DNA of 12,136 nucleotides from Deltaproteobacteria bacterium (GTDB lineage Bacteria; Desulfobacterota; Dissulfuribacteria; Dissulfuribacterales; UBA3076), in the NCBI GenBank assembly GCA_021159445.1, contig JAGGRV010000615.1:1-12136 (forward strand). The letters run 5' to 3'. The translations under genes and the position numbers were made by a program. The notes beneath the pieces are model-generated. The model searched no databases and was not told where the DNA came from. It saw only the letters and a list, made by a program, of their open reading frames with translations. Positions 6,871 through 12,136 of this stretch are shown in pieces; the first letter of the stretch is position 1, and each line of letters begins with the position of its first letter.

Positions 6871-7672
6871 GCGAGTGACCGCGAAGACCGCAAAAATACC
6901 ACTTAAAGATTATACTGATGCTTTTTTCGGCAACGGCAAATCACTCACGCAGGAAAAACGTGAAGAACTGATCCTCAAGTATTCTCCCCTGATAAAATAC
7001 GTTGCTGGAAAACTCGCCATGCGCCTACCCCCAAACATATCTCGAGACGATCTCATAAGCTCAGGAGTCATCGGATTAATGGATGCTATTGAGAAATTTG
7101 ATTCATCAAAAAAAATCCGTTTCAAGACTTACGCGGAATTCCGTATTCGTGGGGCCATATTGGATGAACTCAGAGCCCTTGACTGGGTCCCGAGATCTAT
7201 ACGGAAAAAGACTACAGAACTGGAAAAAACATACCAATATCTGGAAAAAGTTCTTAATCGACCTCCCAAAGACAAAGAAGTTGCCAAAGCATTGGGAATC
7301 AGCATAGAAAAATTCCACAAATTATTGGATAAAACAAAGAACGTAACCTTCCTTGACATAGAAACTATCCGCAGAAGAATGCCGGACAATAATGAAAAAG
7401 ATCCCTTTGATTTAATAGGAAACGATAATGAGATAAACCCATTTACCTTATTGAATAAAACCGAGGTAAAAGAAATTTTGGCAAAAGCCATAACTGCCCT
7501 CCCTGAAAAGGAAAAAATCGTAGTCTCTCTTTATTACTATGAGGATCTCACAATGCGAGAAATAGGGGAAATCATGGGCTATACGGAATCCCGCATATCT
7601 CAAATGCATACTAAGGCCATGTTGAGGCTGAGGGTCCGTTTAGCCTCAATCGCAGAGGAGATCGATGGATAA
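6821..7672 (+). CDS. fliA: RNA polymerase sigma factor FliA (sigma-28/WhiG family)
   Basis: A 283-residue group-3 sigma factor that directs RNA polymerase to late flagellar and chemotaxis promoters. ATG 6821 is chosen over the upstream in-frame ATG at 6803 because AGGAGGG (6808-6814) lies 6 nt before it, and would lie inside the gene otherwise. Region 2 spans ~45-118: DDLISSGVIGLMDAIEKFD (76-94), then RFKTYAEFRIRGAILDELR (100-118), the core-binding and -10-recognition part, followed by DWVPRSIRKK. Region 3 follows (~130-200). Region 4 is ~222-272, with the helix-turn-helix LTMREIGEIMGYTESRISQMH that contacts the -35 element. The N-terminus is about 35 residues longer than in typical FliA of ~240-250 residues. 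It is transcribed behind a sigma-54-type promoter and followed by a FliL-like gene. FlgM, its usual anti-sigma factor, is not in the window. Confidence 0.93.
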   Translation: MLLVTSDISGDTFLGHKRVTAKTAKIPLKDYTDAFFGNGKSLTQEKREELILKYSPLIKYVAGKLAMRLPPNISRDDLISSGVIGLMDAIEKFDSSKKIRFKTYAEFRIRGAILDELRALDWVPRSIRKKTTELEKTYQYLEKVLNRPPKDKEVAKALGISIEKFHKLLDKTKNVTFLDIETIRRRMPDNNEKDPFDLIGNDNEINPFTLLNKTEVKEILAKAITALPEKEKIVVSLYYYEDLTMREIGEIMGYTESRISQMHTKAMLRLRVRLASIAEEIDG

Positions 7673-7965
7673 CATTAGAACCGTAAATAGTTCTATTCTC
7701 ATGCCTTCTCTATTCAGAACTCTCGAACCAACGGTTTAAATTCCGCGAACCCATACAAATAGCCCCTATCCGGGCGCAAATTCTGTATATATTGCATCCT
7801 TACAGGTCATCTCAATCTCCCGCTATCTTTCATTTTTACTGGGGACTAAAAAAGATTACAAAGTCCTGTTAATTGAGTTATGATTATGCTAAAAATATCC
7901 GATCCGTGGCGCTGCTTTGATTTCCCGAAAAAATAAAAAATATCATTTCCTGATAATATATTGCT
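7673..7965. other. Intergenic stretch between fliA and the FliL-like gene
   Basis: This 293-bp gap contains no ORF of convincing length. Right after the fliA stop there is a short hairpin AGAAC...GTTCT (about 7677-7696) without a clear T-tract. No sigma-28 or sigma-54 consensus was found before the next gene, so how that gene is transcribed is unclear. Confidence 0.4.
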
Positions 7966-8754
7966 GTGACTCAAGATACTTCTATTTTTAAAGATAAAAC
8001 CGGTTCTAAAGAAGGACCCGCTCTAGAAATCGCCAAACCGGTAGAGGACTCTGGTGATAATAGTCCGCAGCAGGCCGATGCAAACGCAAGAGAGTCACTG
8101 GAAAATGACTTTGAAGTGGTACTTTCTGAAGACAAATTATGGGATGAAGGAGATCACCCGGTTGATATCCGGCTTTTTGAGGATAATAATTATAATGAAT
8201 CAGATGAAAAGGAACTAACACTATCCACGGAAGAGGCGATCCCGCCGGACAAAACGAGCGAGAGCTGTTCACAAGAGGCCGCGGAGGCCAAACTGCCGGA
8301 CGAAACATCGTGGATTATTTGGACCATAACAGGGGTATCGGGAATTTTCCTCACAGTGGGATTTGTGCTTCTGTGGAATCTTTCGGCCCCGTTTTTTGAG
8401 CCACATAGTGCAGTTACAGAAGATATCCCGGACACCTTGGCCAATCATGGTGATTTTAAAACCATGGATCTTGCCCCGTTTCTTATCCCGGCGCAACGGG
8501 ATAAGAAAATGATCTTTTTTAAATTACAAGTGGAACTTATTGTCTCTGATGCCAAGACAAAGTACGCAATTCAAAAAAAAGAGGCCTGGGTCAGAGACAC
8601 AATTTCTAGAGAACTCAAGGGTATCGATATAAGCTCAGGTATTCAAGAAAAATTCCTGATGCAATACAGACAACCGATAGTCAGATGTCTAAATCATGAA
8701 CTTGCACCGCTTAGAGTGGAAGATATCCGGCTCAAGGGTTATTTGATGAAGTAA
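7966..8754 (+). CDS. FliL-like flagellar basal-body-associated membrane protein with long acidic N-terminus
   Basis: A 262-residue single-pass inner-membrane protein. Residues 1-115 are acidic, low-complexity and probably disordered in the cytoplasm (rich in Glu, Asp, Ser). Residues 116-138 (WIIWTITGVSGIFLTVGFVL) form one membrane helix. Residues ~165-262 are the periplasmic part and resemble FliL: a DLAPFLIP lead-in, a strand IFFKLQVELIV, then WVRDTISRELKG and RQPIVRCLNHELAPLRVEDIRLKGYLMK, matching the FliL pattern of an R-D-x-I helix, an N-terminal-domain helix and a closing strand. FliL binds the stator/rotor region and helps torque generation. Typical FliL is 150-180 residues with a short cytoplasmic tail, so the 115-residue extension is unusual. 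The GTG start lacks a good Shine-Dalgarno. Position after fliA supports a motility role. Paralogous FliL-fold proteins of other function remain possible. Confidence 0.7.
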   Translation: MTQDTSIFKDKTGSKEGPALEIAKPVEDSGDNSPQQADANARESLENDFEVVLSEDKLWDEGDHPVDIRLFEDNNYNESDEKELTLSTEEAIPPDKTSESCSQEAAEAKLPDETSWIIWTITGVSGIFLTVGFVLLWNLSAPFFEPHSAVTEDIPDTLANHGDFKTMDLAPFLIPAQRDKKMIFFKLQVELIVSDAKTKYAIQKKEAWVRDTISRELKGIDISSGIQEKFLMQYRQPIVRCLNHELAPLRVEDIRLKGYLMK

Positions 8755-8787
8755 TTTGAAGTAAAAGAGGAGGTTATGTTTGTTTTT

Positions 8788-8931
8788 TTAGGCATCTTTC
8801 ATTTCATGGTTTACACTTTTTGCCCTCTTTTTTTTGACCCAGGTTCCAACTACATCCAATCCAAACTTAGCCATGAGCGCTAACCAGACCCAGTGGTAAC
8901 ATCTTAAGCTTTTTCGCAAGAGATCCTCCAT
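8788..8931 (-). CDS. Small hypothetical ORF (47 residues)
   Basis: The minus-strand frame encodes a short basic protein with one hydrophobic/aromatic stretch (YHWVWLALMAKFGLDVVGTW) followed by a lysine/arginine-rich tail (VKKKRAK), a layout seen in small membrane-associated peptides. There is no recognisable Shine-Dalgarno before the ATG, and an alternative plus-strand ORF covers the same bases, so at most one of the two is real. It may also be a remnant of a decayed gene. Confidence 0.2.
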   Translation of the reverse strand: MEDLLRKSLRCYHWVWLALMAKFGLDVVGTWVKKKRAKSVNHEMKDA

Positions 8932-8971
8932 AGTGCCATTTGCTGATACTGCGACTTGGTGTAATATTTAG

Positions 8972-8989
8972 TTAAGGATTGCTCCTTAA
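8972..8989. promoter_or_regulatory. Perfect 7-bp inverted repeat (possible operator or hairpin)
   Basis: TTAAGGA-ttgc-TCCTTAA is a perfect palindrome with a 4-nt centre, 62 bp before the DHH gene. The absence of a following T-tract argues against an intrinsic terminator. It could be a repressor-binding site or a transcript hairpin. Confidence 0.35.
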
Positions 8990-9038
8990 TGCAAACTGTG
9001 CTTATTTTTCCCCAGATCCTAATGCCCTATGAGGCTCT

Positions 9039-9044
9039 TATAAT
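9039..9044 (+). promoter_or_regulatory. -10-like box TATAAT directly before the DHH gene
   Basis: TATAAT ends 6 nt before the ATG at 9051, so a transcript begun there would have almost no leader. No -35 box at suitable spacing was seen, and no good Shine-Dalgarno precedes the ATG. Together these allow a leaderless mRNA but do not prove it; the hexamer is AT-rich enough to occur by chance. Confidence 0.25.
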
Positions 9045-9050
9045 AGTAAA

Positions 9051-10115
9051 ATGACAAACTCAGTTAATAATAACAATAAACACGATCCTAAAAAAGATGG
9101 TTCGCCGCAATCTCCTGATCAAAGTGCGCGTGTCACAAAAAGGCTTTCTAACAAGGAACGTCTCCGTTCTTTCTTGCAGATCTTCAAACGGGACGATCGC
9201 GTACTGGTCGTAATAGTAGCTGACCCTGATGCCATGGCCAGCGCCAAGGCAGTAAAAAGATTGCTCAGCCGAAGAGTGGAAGAGGTGACAATTGCTCACA
9301 ATAATGAGATAAAGCGTGTAAATAATCTTGCAATGAGAGACTTTCTCAAAATTCCCATGCAGCGACTGAGGGGGATAAAGCAGGGTCAATACACCAAATT
9401 CGTGCTGATAGACTCCCAACCCCCGCACCACCCGGATCTGGCTTCAATTTCTTATAATGTGGTAATAGACCATCACCCCGTCACTGATGGATGGGATGCC
9501 CCCTTTGTAGACATACGGCCGGAATATGGAGCAGTTGCCTCCATGCTCACAGAATACCTGAAGGCCGCTAAAATAAAACCTGCAGTAGCCCTTGCAACGG
9601 CACTTTTTTACGGCATCAAAGTCGATACCCAAAACTTTACCAAGAAGACCTCTCCATCTGATATACTCTGTTTCCAATACCTCTTTAAGCAAATCAACCA
9701 GCAACTGCTGAATAAGATAGAGACCGCTGATATAAGGCGATCAGAACTAAAATATTTTAAGATCGCCCTGGAAACCATGAAAACCAGCAAAAAACGTATT
9801 TATGTCCACCTGGGCCGCGTTGGGAATCCGGATATTCTTGTCGTGGTAGCCGATTTTTTTGCACATATTCATGACATAGGCATGGTCATAATATCCGGCC
9901 AGTATGGAGAAAAACTGGTAGTCATCTTTCGCTGCGATGGCTACAAGAGAAATGCAGGCAAATTGGCGTCCCAGGTCTTTGGTAAAATGGGGTCGGCCGG
10001 CGGGCACAGGCAGAGTGCCAGGGCAGAGGTCCCCTACAAGAATTTGCCTAATGGTGCAGCCAAAAAATTCACAACAAACACGCTCCTTCGCTTGGTAGTT
10101 AAACATCTTGCGTAA
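9051..10115 (+). CDS. DHH-family phosphoesterase (NrnA/RecJ-like) with altered motif I
   Basis: A 354-residue cytoplasmic protein of the DHH superfamily, whose members are Mn-dependent phosphodiesterases or phosphatases acting on nanoRNA, pAp or cyclic dinucleotides. Motif I region: VIVADPDAMASA with Asp58 and Asp60; motif II: Asp121 (VLIDSQ); motif III: Asp140-His141-His142 (VVIDHHP); motif IV: Asp192 (GIKVDTQNF). The DHHA1 part (~245-352) has the substrate-binding GGHRQSAR (317-324). Most relatives begin motif I with His-x-Asn-Pro; here those positions are Val54, Val56 and Ala57, so a usual metal-ligand His is missing. The first ~45 residues are a polar, Asn/Lys-rich extension. The gene is followed after 42 bp by the zinc-ribbon gene and probably shares its transcript. 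NrnA-like is the nearest description; the substrate is uncertain. Confidence 0.8.
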   Translation: MTNSVNNNNKHDPKKDGSPQSPDQSARVTKRLSNKERLRSFLQIFKRDDRVLVVIVADPDAMASAKAVKRLLSRRVEEVTIAHNNEIKRVNNLAMRDFLKIPMQRLRGIKQGQYTKFVLIDSQPPHHPDLASISYNVVIDHHPVTDGWDAPFVDIRPEYGAVASMLTEYLKAAKIKPAVALATALFYGIKVDTQNFTKKTSPSDILCFQYLFKQINQQLLNKIETADIRRSELKYFKIALETMKTSKKRIYVHLGRVGNPDILVVVADFFAHIHDIGMVIISGQYGEKLVVIFRCDGYKRNAGKLASQVFGKMGSAGGHRQSARAEVPYKNLPNGAAKKFTTNTLLRLVVKHLA

Positions 10116-10157
10116 ACAAATTATGTACACAATCCGGCACATGGAGGGAAGTAAAAC

Positions 10158-10553
10158 ATGCCGATCTACGAATATCGCTGTGAAAAGTGTGGAAAGGTTT
10201 CTTCTCACCTTGTCCTTAACAAGGACGATTTTTCATCCCATTGCAAACATTGTGGAAGTAACTCAGTCACCAAGTTGATTTCCAGAGTTAATGTACGCCT
10301 TTCCGAAGAGACAAGACTGGAAAAATTAGCAGATCCGTCAATGATGGCGGGTCTCGACGAAAATGATCCCAAAAGCATGGCTAAGTGGATGAAAAAGATG
10401 GGGGGTCTGGCGGGAGATGACCTTGGTGAGGACTTTGACCAAGTGGTTGATGAAGCCATGGAGGAGGCAGCCTCGGAAGAGGCGGCAGGCGGACCTGACA
10501 GTAACGGGCCGGATGAATTCTCCTCTTCTGTGACAGACTCAATGTCTATATAG
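10158..10553 (+). CDS. FmdB-family zinc-ribbon protein
   Basis: A 131-residue small soluble protein. The N-terminal MPIYEYRCEKCGK with Cys8-x2-Cys11 and Cys29-x2-Cys32 is the standard FmdB zinc ribbon, one Zn ion being held by the four cysteines. These proteins are named after a proposed regulator of formamidase but are mostly of unknown function and widespread in anaerobes. Residues ~45-131 are an acidic tail, with a Met/Lys-rich helix (MAKWMKKMGGLAGDD) and then a Glu/Ala/Ser-rich, probably disordered end; most FmdB proteins are shorter (~70-110). GGAGGG (10143-10148) lies 9 nt before the ATG. It is probably co-transcribed with the DHH gene, and its stop codon touches the first base of the hairpin that follows. 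Confidence 0.88.
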   Translation: MPIYEYRCEKCGKVSSHLVLNKDDFSSHCKHCGSNSVTKLISRVNVRLSEETRLEKLADPSMMAGLDENDPKSMAKWMKKMGGLAGDDLGEDFDQVVDEAMEEAASEEAAGGPDSNGPDEFSSSVTDSMSI

Positions 10554-10581
10554 TGTCTGAACGAAAAGGCCGTTCAGACAC
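10553..10581 (+). terminator. 11-bp perfect hairpin after the zinc-ribbon gene
   Basis: GTGTCTGAACG (10553-10563) pairs perfectly with CGTTCAGACAC (10571-10581) across a 7-nt loop, beginning at the last base of the TAG stop. It is followed by AATTTT rather than a clean U-tract, so it may be a terminator, a 3' mRNA stabiliser, or simply the left part of the repeat element that contains it. Confidence 0.55.
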
Positions 10582-10694
10582 AATTTTGAATTCTAAATTC
10601 TAAATTTTGAATTTAAAAAAGGCTATAACCTTAATATGTTAATTGTCCATGACGTAAACTGAGAAAGCAAAATTTGGGGTTTCCGTTCAGGCAC
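10553..10694. repeat. 142-bp MITE-like element with 15-bp terminal inverted repeats
   Basis: The end 10553-10567 (GTGTCTGAACGAAAA) and the complement of 10680-10694 (GTGCCTGAACGGAAA) match at 13 of 15 bases. A third copy of the CGTTCAGACAC motif lies inside at 10571-10581. The interior is AT-rich with a repeated TTCTAAA and no ORF. The build suggests a non-autonomous mobile repeat inserted exactly at the stop codon of the zinc-ribbon gene, filling most of the gap before the GlgC-like gene. Confidence 0.55.
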
Positions 10695-10745
10695 TAATTA
10701 GCTCATTAGAGAACTTTAATTTCAGATTTGTTCACAGGTTAGCAA

Positions 10746-11987
10746 ATGCCAAAAATCTTAGCTATGGTCCTTGCGGGCGGCAGAGTTGATGAACTTGGAG
10801 TCCTTACCTTCCTCAGGCCCAAGTCCACAGTACCTTTTGGAGGCCTCTACAGATTCATAGATTTTCCTCTCAGCAACCTCATGCAATCAGGCATCGAGAG
10901 AGTCGGAATTCTCAGCCAGTATAGGTCTTCATCTCTAATAGAGCACATCGGGACAGGCGCATCCTGGGACATGATAGGCAGACATCGCGGTATCACTCTT
11001 CTGCCTCCCTTTCAAGGCTTGCACGCCTCAGATTGGTATAAGGGCACAGCCGACGCGGTATATCAGAACCTTGACTTTATCCATGCTCACAAACCGGACC
11101 TTGTACTAATCTTATCCGGCGACCATATCTATCACATGAATTATCAGAAACTTATTCAATTTCATCTGGACATGGGGGCCGATGTTACTGCTTCCTTTGT
11201 TCAGGTTTCTCCGACAGGTTCGTCCAGATTCGGCCTGGCCCGGATTTCTGAGGATGACCCAAGAGGAGGCCGTCTTCTGGAATATTTGGAGAAACCTGCC
11301 CACCCTGCATCGAACTGGGCCTCTATGACTATATACCTGTTTAAGACGGAGATTATGGAACAAGCCCTGAAGGAAAACGCCGGAATTGACTTCCATGAGT
11401 TTGGCAGAGACATATTCCCCGCAATAATGAGCAAACATAAGGTATATGGTTACAAATTTCACGGCTATTGGGGATACAGCCGCACCCTTGAGGAATACCG
11501 GACCGCCAACATGGCTCTCTTGGGAGAACGTCCTGAAATAAAACTGTCCGATTGGCAGATACGCACCAACCTTGACCACGAGGCAATAAGAGATCGGAGC
11601 CCCGCATTTATCGGCCCCCAAGGCTCAATAAATAACTCAAGAATTTATAACGGGGTCAGAGTTGAAGGAAAAGTTGCTCGATCAATCCTTTTCCCTGGGG
11701 CCTATGTAGGAGCGGGGGCAGAGGTAAAAGATTCAATACTGTTTTTCGACACCCAGGTCGGACCAGGGGCCAGAGTTGAGAACACTATAACTGACCTTGG
11801 TGTCAGTATTGGTAGAGATTCCGTAATTGGTAAACAGGACGAGGCACTCACTGTAATCGGCGCTCGAACCCAAATACCACAGGGGATAAAAATAGGACCA
11901 GGGTGCATCGTTCATCCTGAACTCAAGGCCGAAAACTTTATTCAGAAGCTTTATGGGCAAGGGGACGTCATAACTGCGGATAATTAG
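10746..11987 (+). CDS. glgC: Glucose-1-phosphate adenylyltransferase, GlgC-like (ADP-glucose pyrophosphorylase)
   Basis: A 413-residue cytoplasmic enzyme of the family that makes ADP-glucose from ATP and glucose 1-phosphate for glycogen synthesis. The N-terminal nucleotidyltransferase domain (1-~260) shows AGGRVDELGVLTFLRPKS (10-27), VPFGGLYRFIDFPLSN, WYKGTADAVYQN (97-108), the metal-binding LSGDHIYHM (123-131), EYLEKP (179-184) and HEFGRDIFP. Residues ~285-395 form the C-terminal left-handed beta-helix of repeating hexapeptides (IYNGVRVEG, GAYVGAGAEV, GARVEN). The length is normal. Two motifs depart from the common form: GRVDEL instead of GRGxRL in the nucleotide loop, and GYWGYSRTLEEY instead of GYWRDVGTxxxY. 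These changes occur in a known sub-branch, so ADP-glucose synthesis is likely but not certain; a regulatory GlgD-like role is the alternative. A weak AGGT precedes the ATG. The stop codon overlaps the right-hand repeat arm. Confidence 0.85.
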   Translation: MPKILAMVLAGGRVDELGVLTFLRPKSTVPFGGLYRFIDFPLSNLMQSGIERVGILSQYRSSSLIEHIGTGASWDMIGRHRGITLLPPFQGLHASDWYKGTADAVYQNLDFIHAHKPDLVLILSGDHIYHMNYQKLIQFHLDMGADVTASFVQVSPTGSSRFGLARISEDDPRGGRLLEYLEKPAHPASNWASMTIYLFKTEIMEQALKENAGIDFHEFGRDIFPAIMSKHKVYGYKFHGYWGYSRTLEEYRTANMALLGERPEIKLSDWQIRTNLDHEAIRDRSPAFIGPQGSINNSRIYNGVRVEGKVARSILFPGAYVGAGAEVKDSILFFDTQVGPGARVENTITDLGVSIGRDSVIGKQDEALTVIGARTQIPQGIKIGPGCIVHPELKAENFIQKLYGQGDVITADN

Positions 11988-12038
11988 GAACGGGAGATAA
12001 ATAAGTTGAACAAAAATTAACAGAATTTTTTGTTGTAT
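11986..12038. repeat. Right arm of 53-bp window-spanning inverted repeat
   Basis: Reverse complement of 1-53 with one mismatch. It begins within the TAG stop codon of the GlgC-like gene. Its core, an AACAAAAATT / AATTTTTTGTT imperfect stem around 12010-12034 followed by a T-rich stretch, could serve as an intrinsic-type terminator for that gene. Confidence 0.9.
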
Positions 12039-12130
12039 TCAAGGCGCGAGGAGCGAGCATAACGGGTTATGTGATCAACGAACAACGAAGAAGACGGCAA
12101 AAAAGACGTTAATTTGTTCAAGTTATTTAT
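11997..12130. repeat. 134-bp palindromic element at the right end
   Basis: The ends 11997-12021 and 12108-12130 are inverted repeats that agree except for one mismatch and a 2-nt gap (core ATAAATAA[G/C]TTGAAC). The middle contains GGCGCGAGGAGCGAGC and AACGAACAACGAAG, a GC-richer core unlike its flanks. There is no ORF. It has the same design as the element at 6026-6140 (short terminal repeats around a GC-rich, partly self-complementary centre), and the left window end carries part of another copy. Confidence 0.65.
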
Positions 12131-12136
12131 TGTACG

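Larger units (their letters stand above)
8755..9050. other. Intergenic stretch with small ORF candidates and a hairpin
   Basis: A 296-bp gap. On the plus strand a 35-codon frame (8776-8883, MFVFLGIFHFMVYTFC...) follows AGGAGG at 8768-8773, but the spacing is only 2 nt. On the minus strand a 47-codon frame (8788-8931, MEDLLRKSLRCYHWVWLALM...) runs over the same DNA without a ribosome binding site. Neither matches a family I know. A perfect 7-bp stem with a 4-nt loop lies at 8972-8989 and lacks a T-tract. Confidence 0.4.

Noticed and set aside
7901..7935. Second sigma-54 promoter (GTGGCGCTGCTTTGATTT)
   Set aside because: TGGC is present but GG-N10 is followed by AT rather than GC, so the essential -12 element is missing.
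7905..7965. Sigma-28 promoter before the FliL-like gene (TAAA...GATAAT)
   Set aside because: The spacing and the GCCGATAA box do not fit the sigma-28 consensus; the region is simply AT-rich.
9747..10208. 153-residue minus-strand frame
   Set aside because: Opposite-strand shadow of the DHH and zinc-ribbon genes, both of which have clear family motifs; no ribosome binding site or known family.
11112..11621. 169-residue minus-strand frame
   Set aside because: Antisense shadow of the GlgC-like gene, whose motifs are unmistakable.
1..12038. The terminal inverted repeats as ends of one large composite transposon
   Set aside because: No transposase, integrase or resolvase gene lies between them and the genes inside are ordinary chromosomal functions; a dispersed short repeat explains the ends better.
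1..12136. CRISPR array, tRNA or rRNA genes
   Set aside because: No regularly spaced repeats and no cloverleaf or rRNA-like sequence were seen on either strand.

Overview
The window looks like a piece of a bacterial chromosome (or a whole assembled contig) from a motile, anaerobe-like Gram-negative bacterium, most likely a Desulfobacterota/Deltaproteobacteria-type organism. This rests on gene content rather than on a marker gene: a corrinoid-protein reductive activator, a flagellar sigma-28 factor behind a sigma-54-type promoter, an ADP-heptose-type nucleotidyltransferase domain (lipopolysaccharide chemistry), an FmdB zinc ribbon, and small interspersed palindromic repeats with short terminal inverted repeats. 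No rRNA, tRNA, CRISPR array or transposase gene was recognised.

Layout. 1-53 is one arm of a 53-bp inverted repeat whose partner lies at 11986-12038, so the whole window is bracketed by the same repeat. 72-1742 (+) encodes a long, divergent GalT/HIT-like protein. It converges on, and overlaps by 18 bp, an ASKHA/2Fe-2S activator of corrinoid proteins (1725-3608, -). A divergent intergenic region (3609-3787) leads to a two-gene plus-strand unit: a GalE-like NAD-dependent sugar epimerase (3788-4738) and an unusual fusion of a nitrilase-family amidohydrolase with an HldE/RfaE2-type nucleotidyltransferase (4758-6032). The stop codon of the fusion lies inside a 115-bp palindromic element (6026-6140).

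6141-6820 is a long AT-rich non-coding stretch with a good sigma-54 promoter (6520-6535), a perfect Shine-Dalgarno followed by a seven-codon ORF (6605-6628), and then fliA (6821-7672). After 293 bp comes a FliL-like single-pass membrane protein with a long acidic N-terminus (7966-8754). A second non-coding stretch (8755-9050) precedes a DHH-family phosphoesterase with an altered first motif (9051-10115), closely followed by an FmdB-family zinc-ribbon protein (10158-10553). A 142-bp MITE-like element (10553-10694) separates these from a GlgC-like ADP-glucose pyrophosphorylase variant (10746-11987). The right end is a 134-bp palindromic element (11997-12130).

How the genes may work together. 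Four proteins (GalT/HIT-like, GalE-like, nitrilase-HldE fusion, GlgC-like) belong to families acting on sugar phosphates or nucleotide sugars, so part of the window may serve glycogen or surface-glycan synthesis. fliA and the FliL-like gene form a small flagellar block. The corrinoid activator has no methyltransferase or corrinoid protein beside it and must act on a partner encoded elsewhere. The most unusual items are the nitrilase-nucleotidyltransferase fusion, the sigma-54/short-ORF leader before fliA, and the three families of short palindromic elements placed at gene boundaries.
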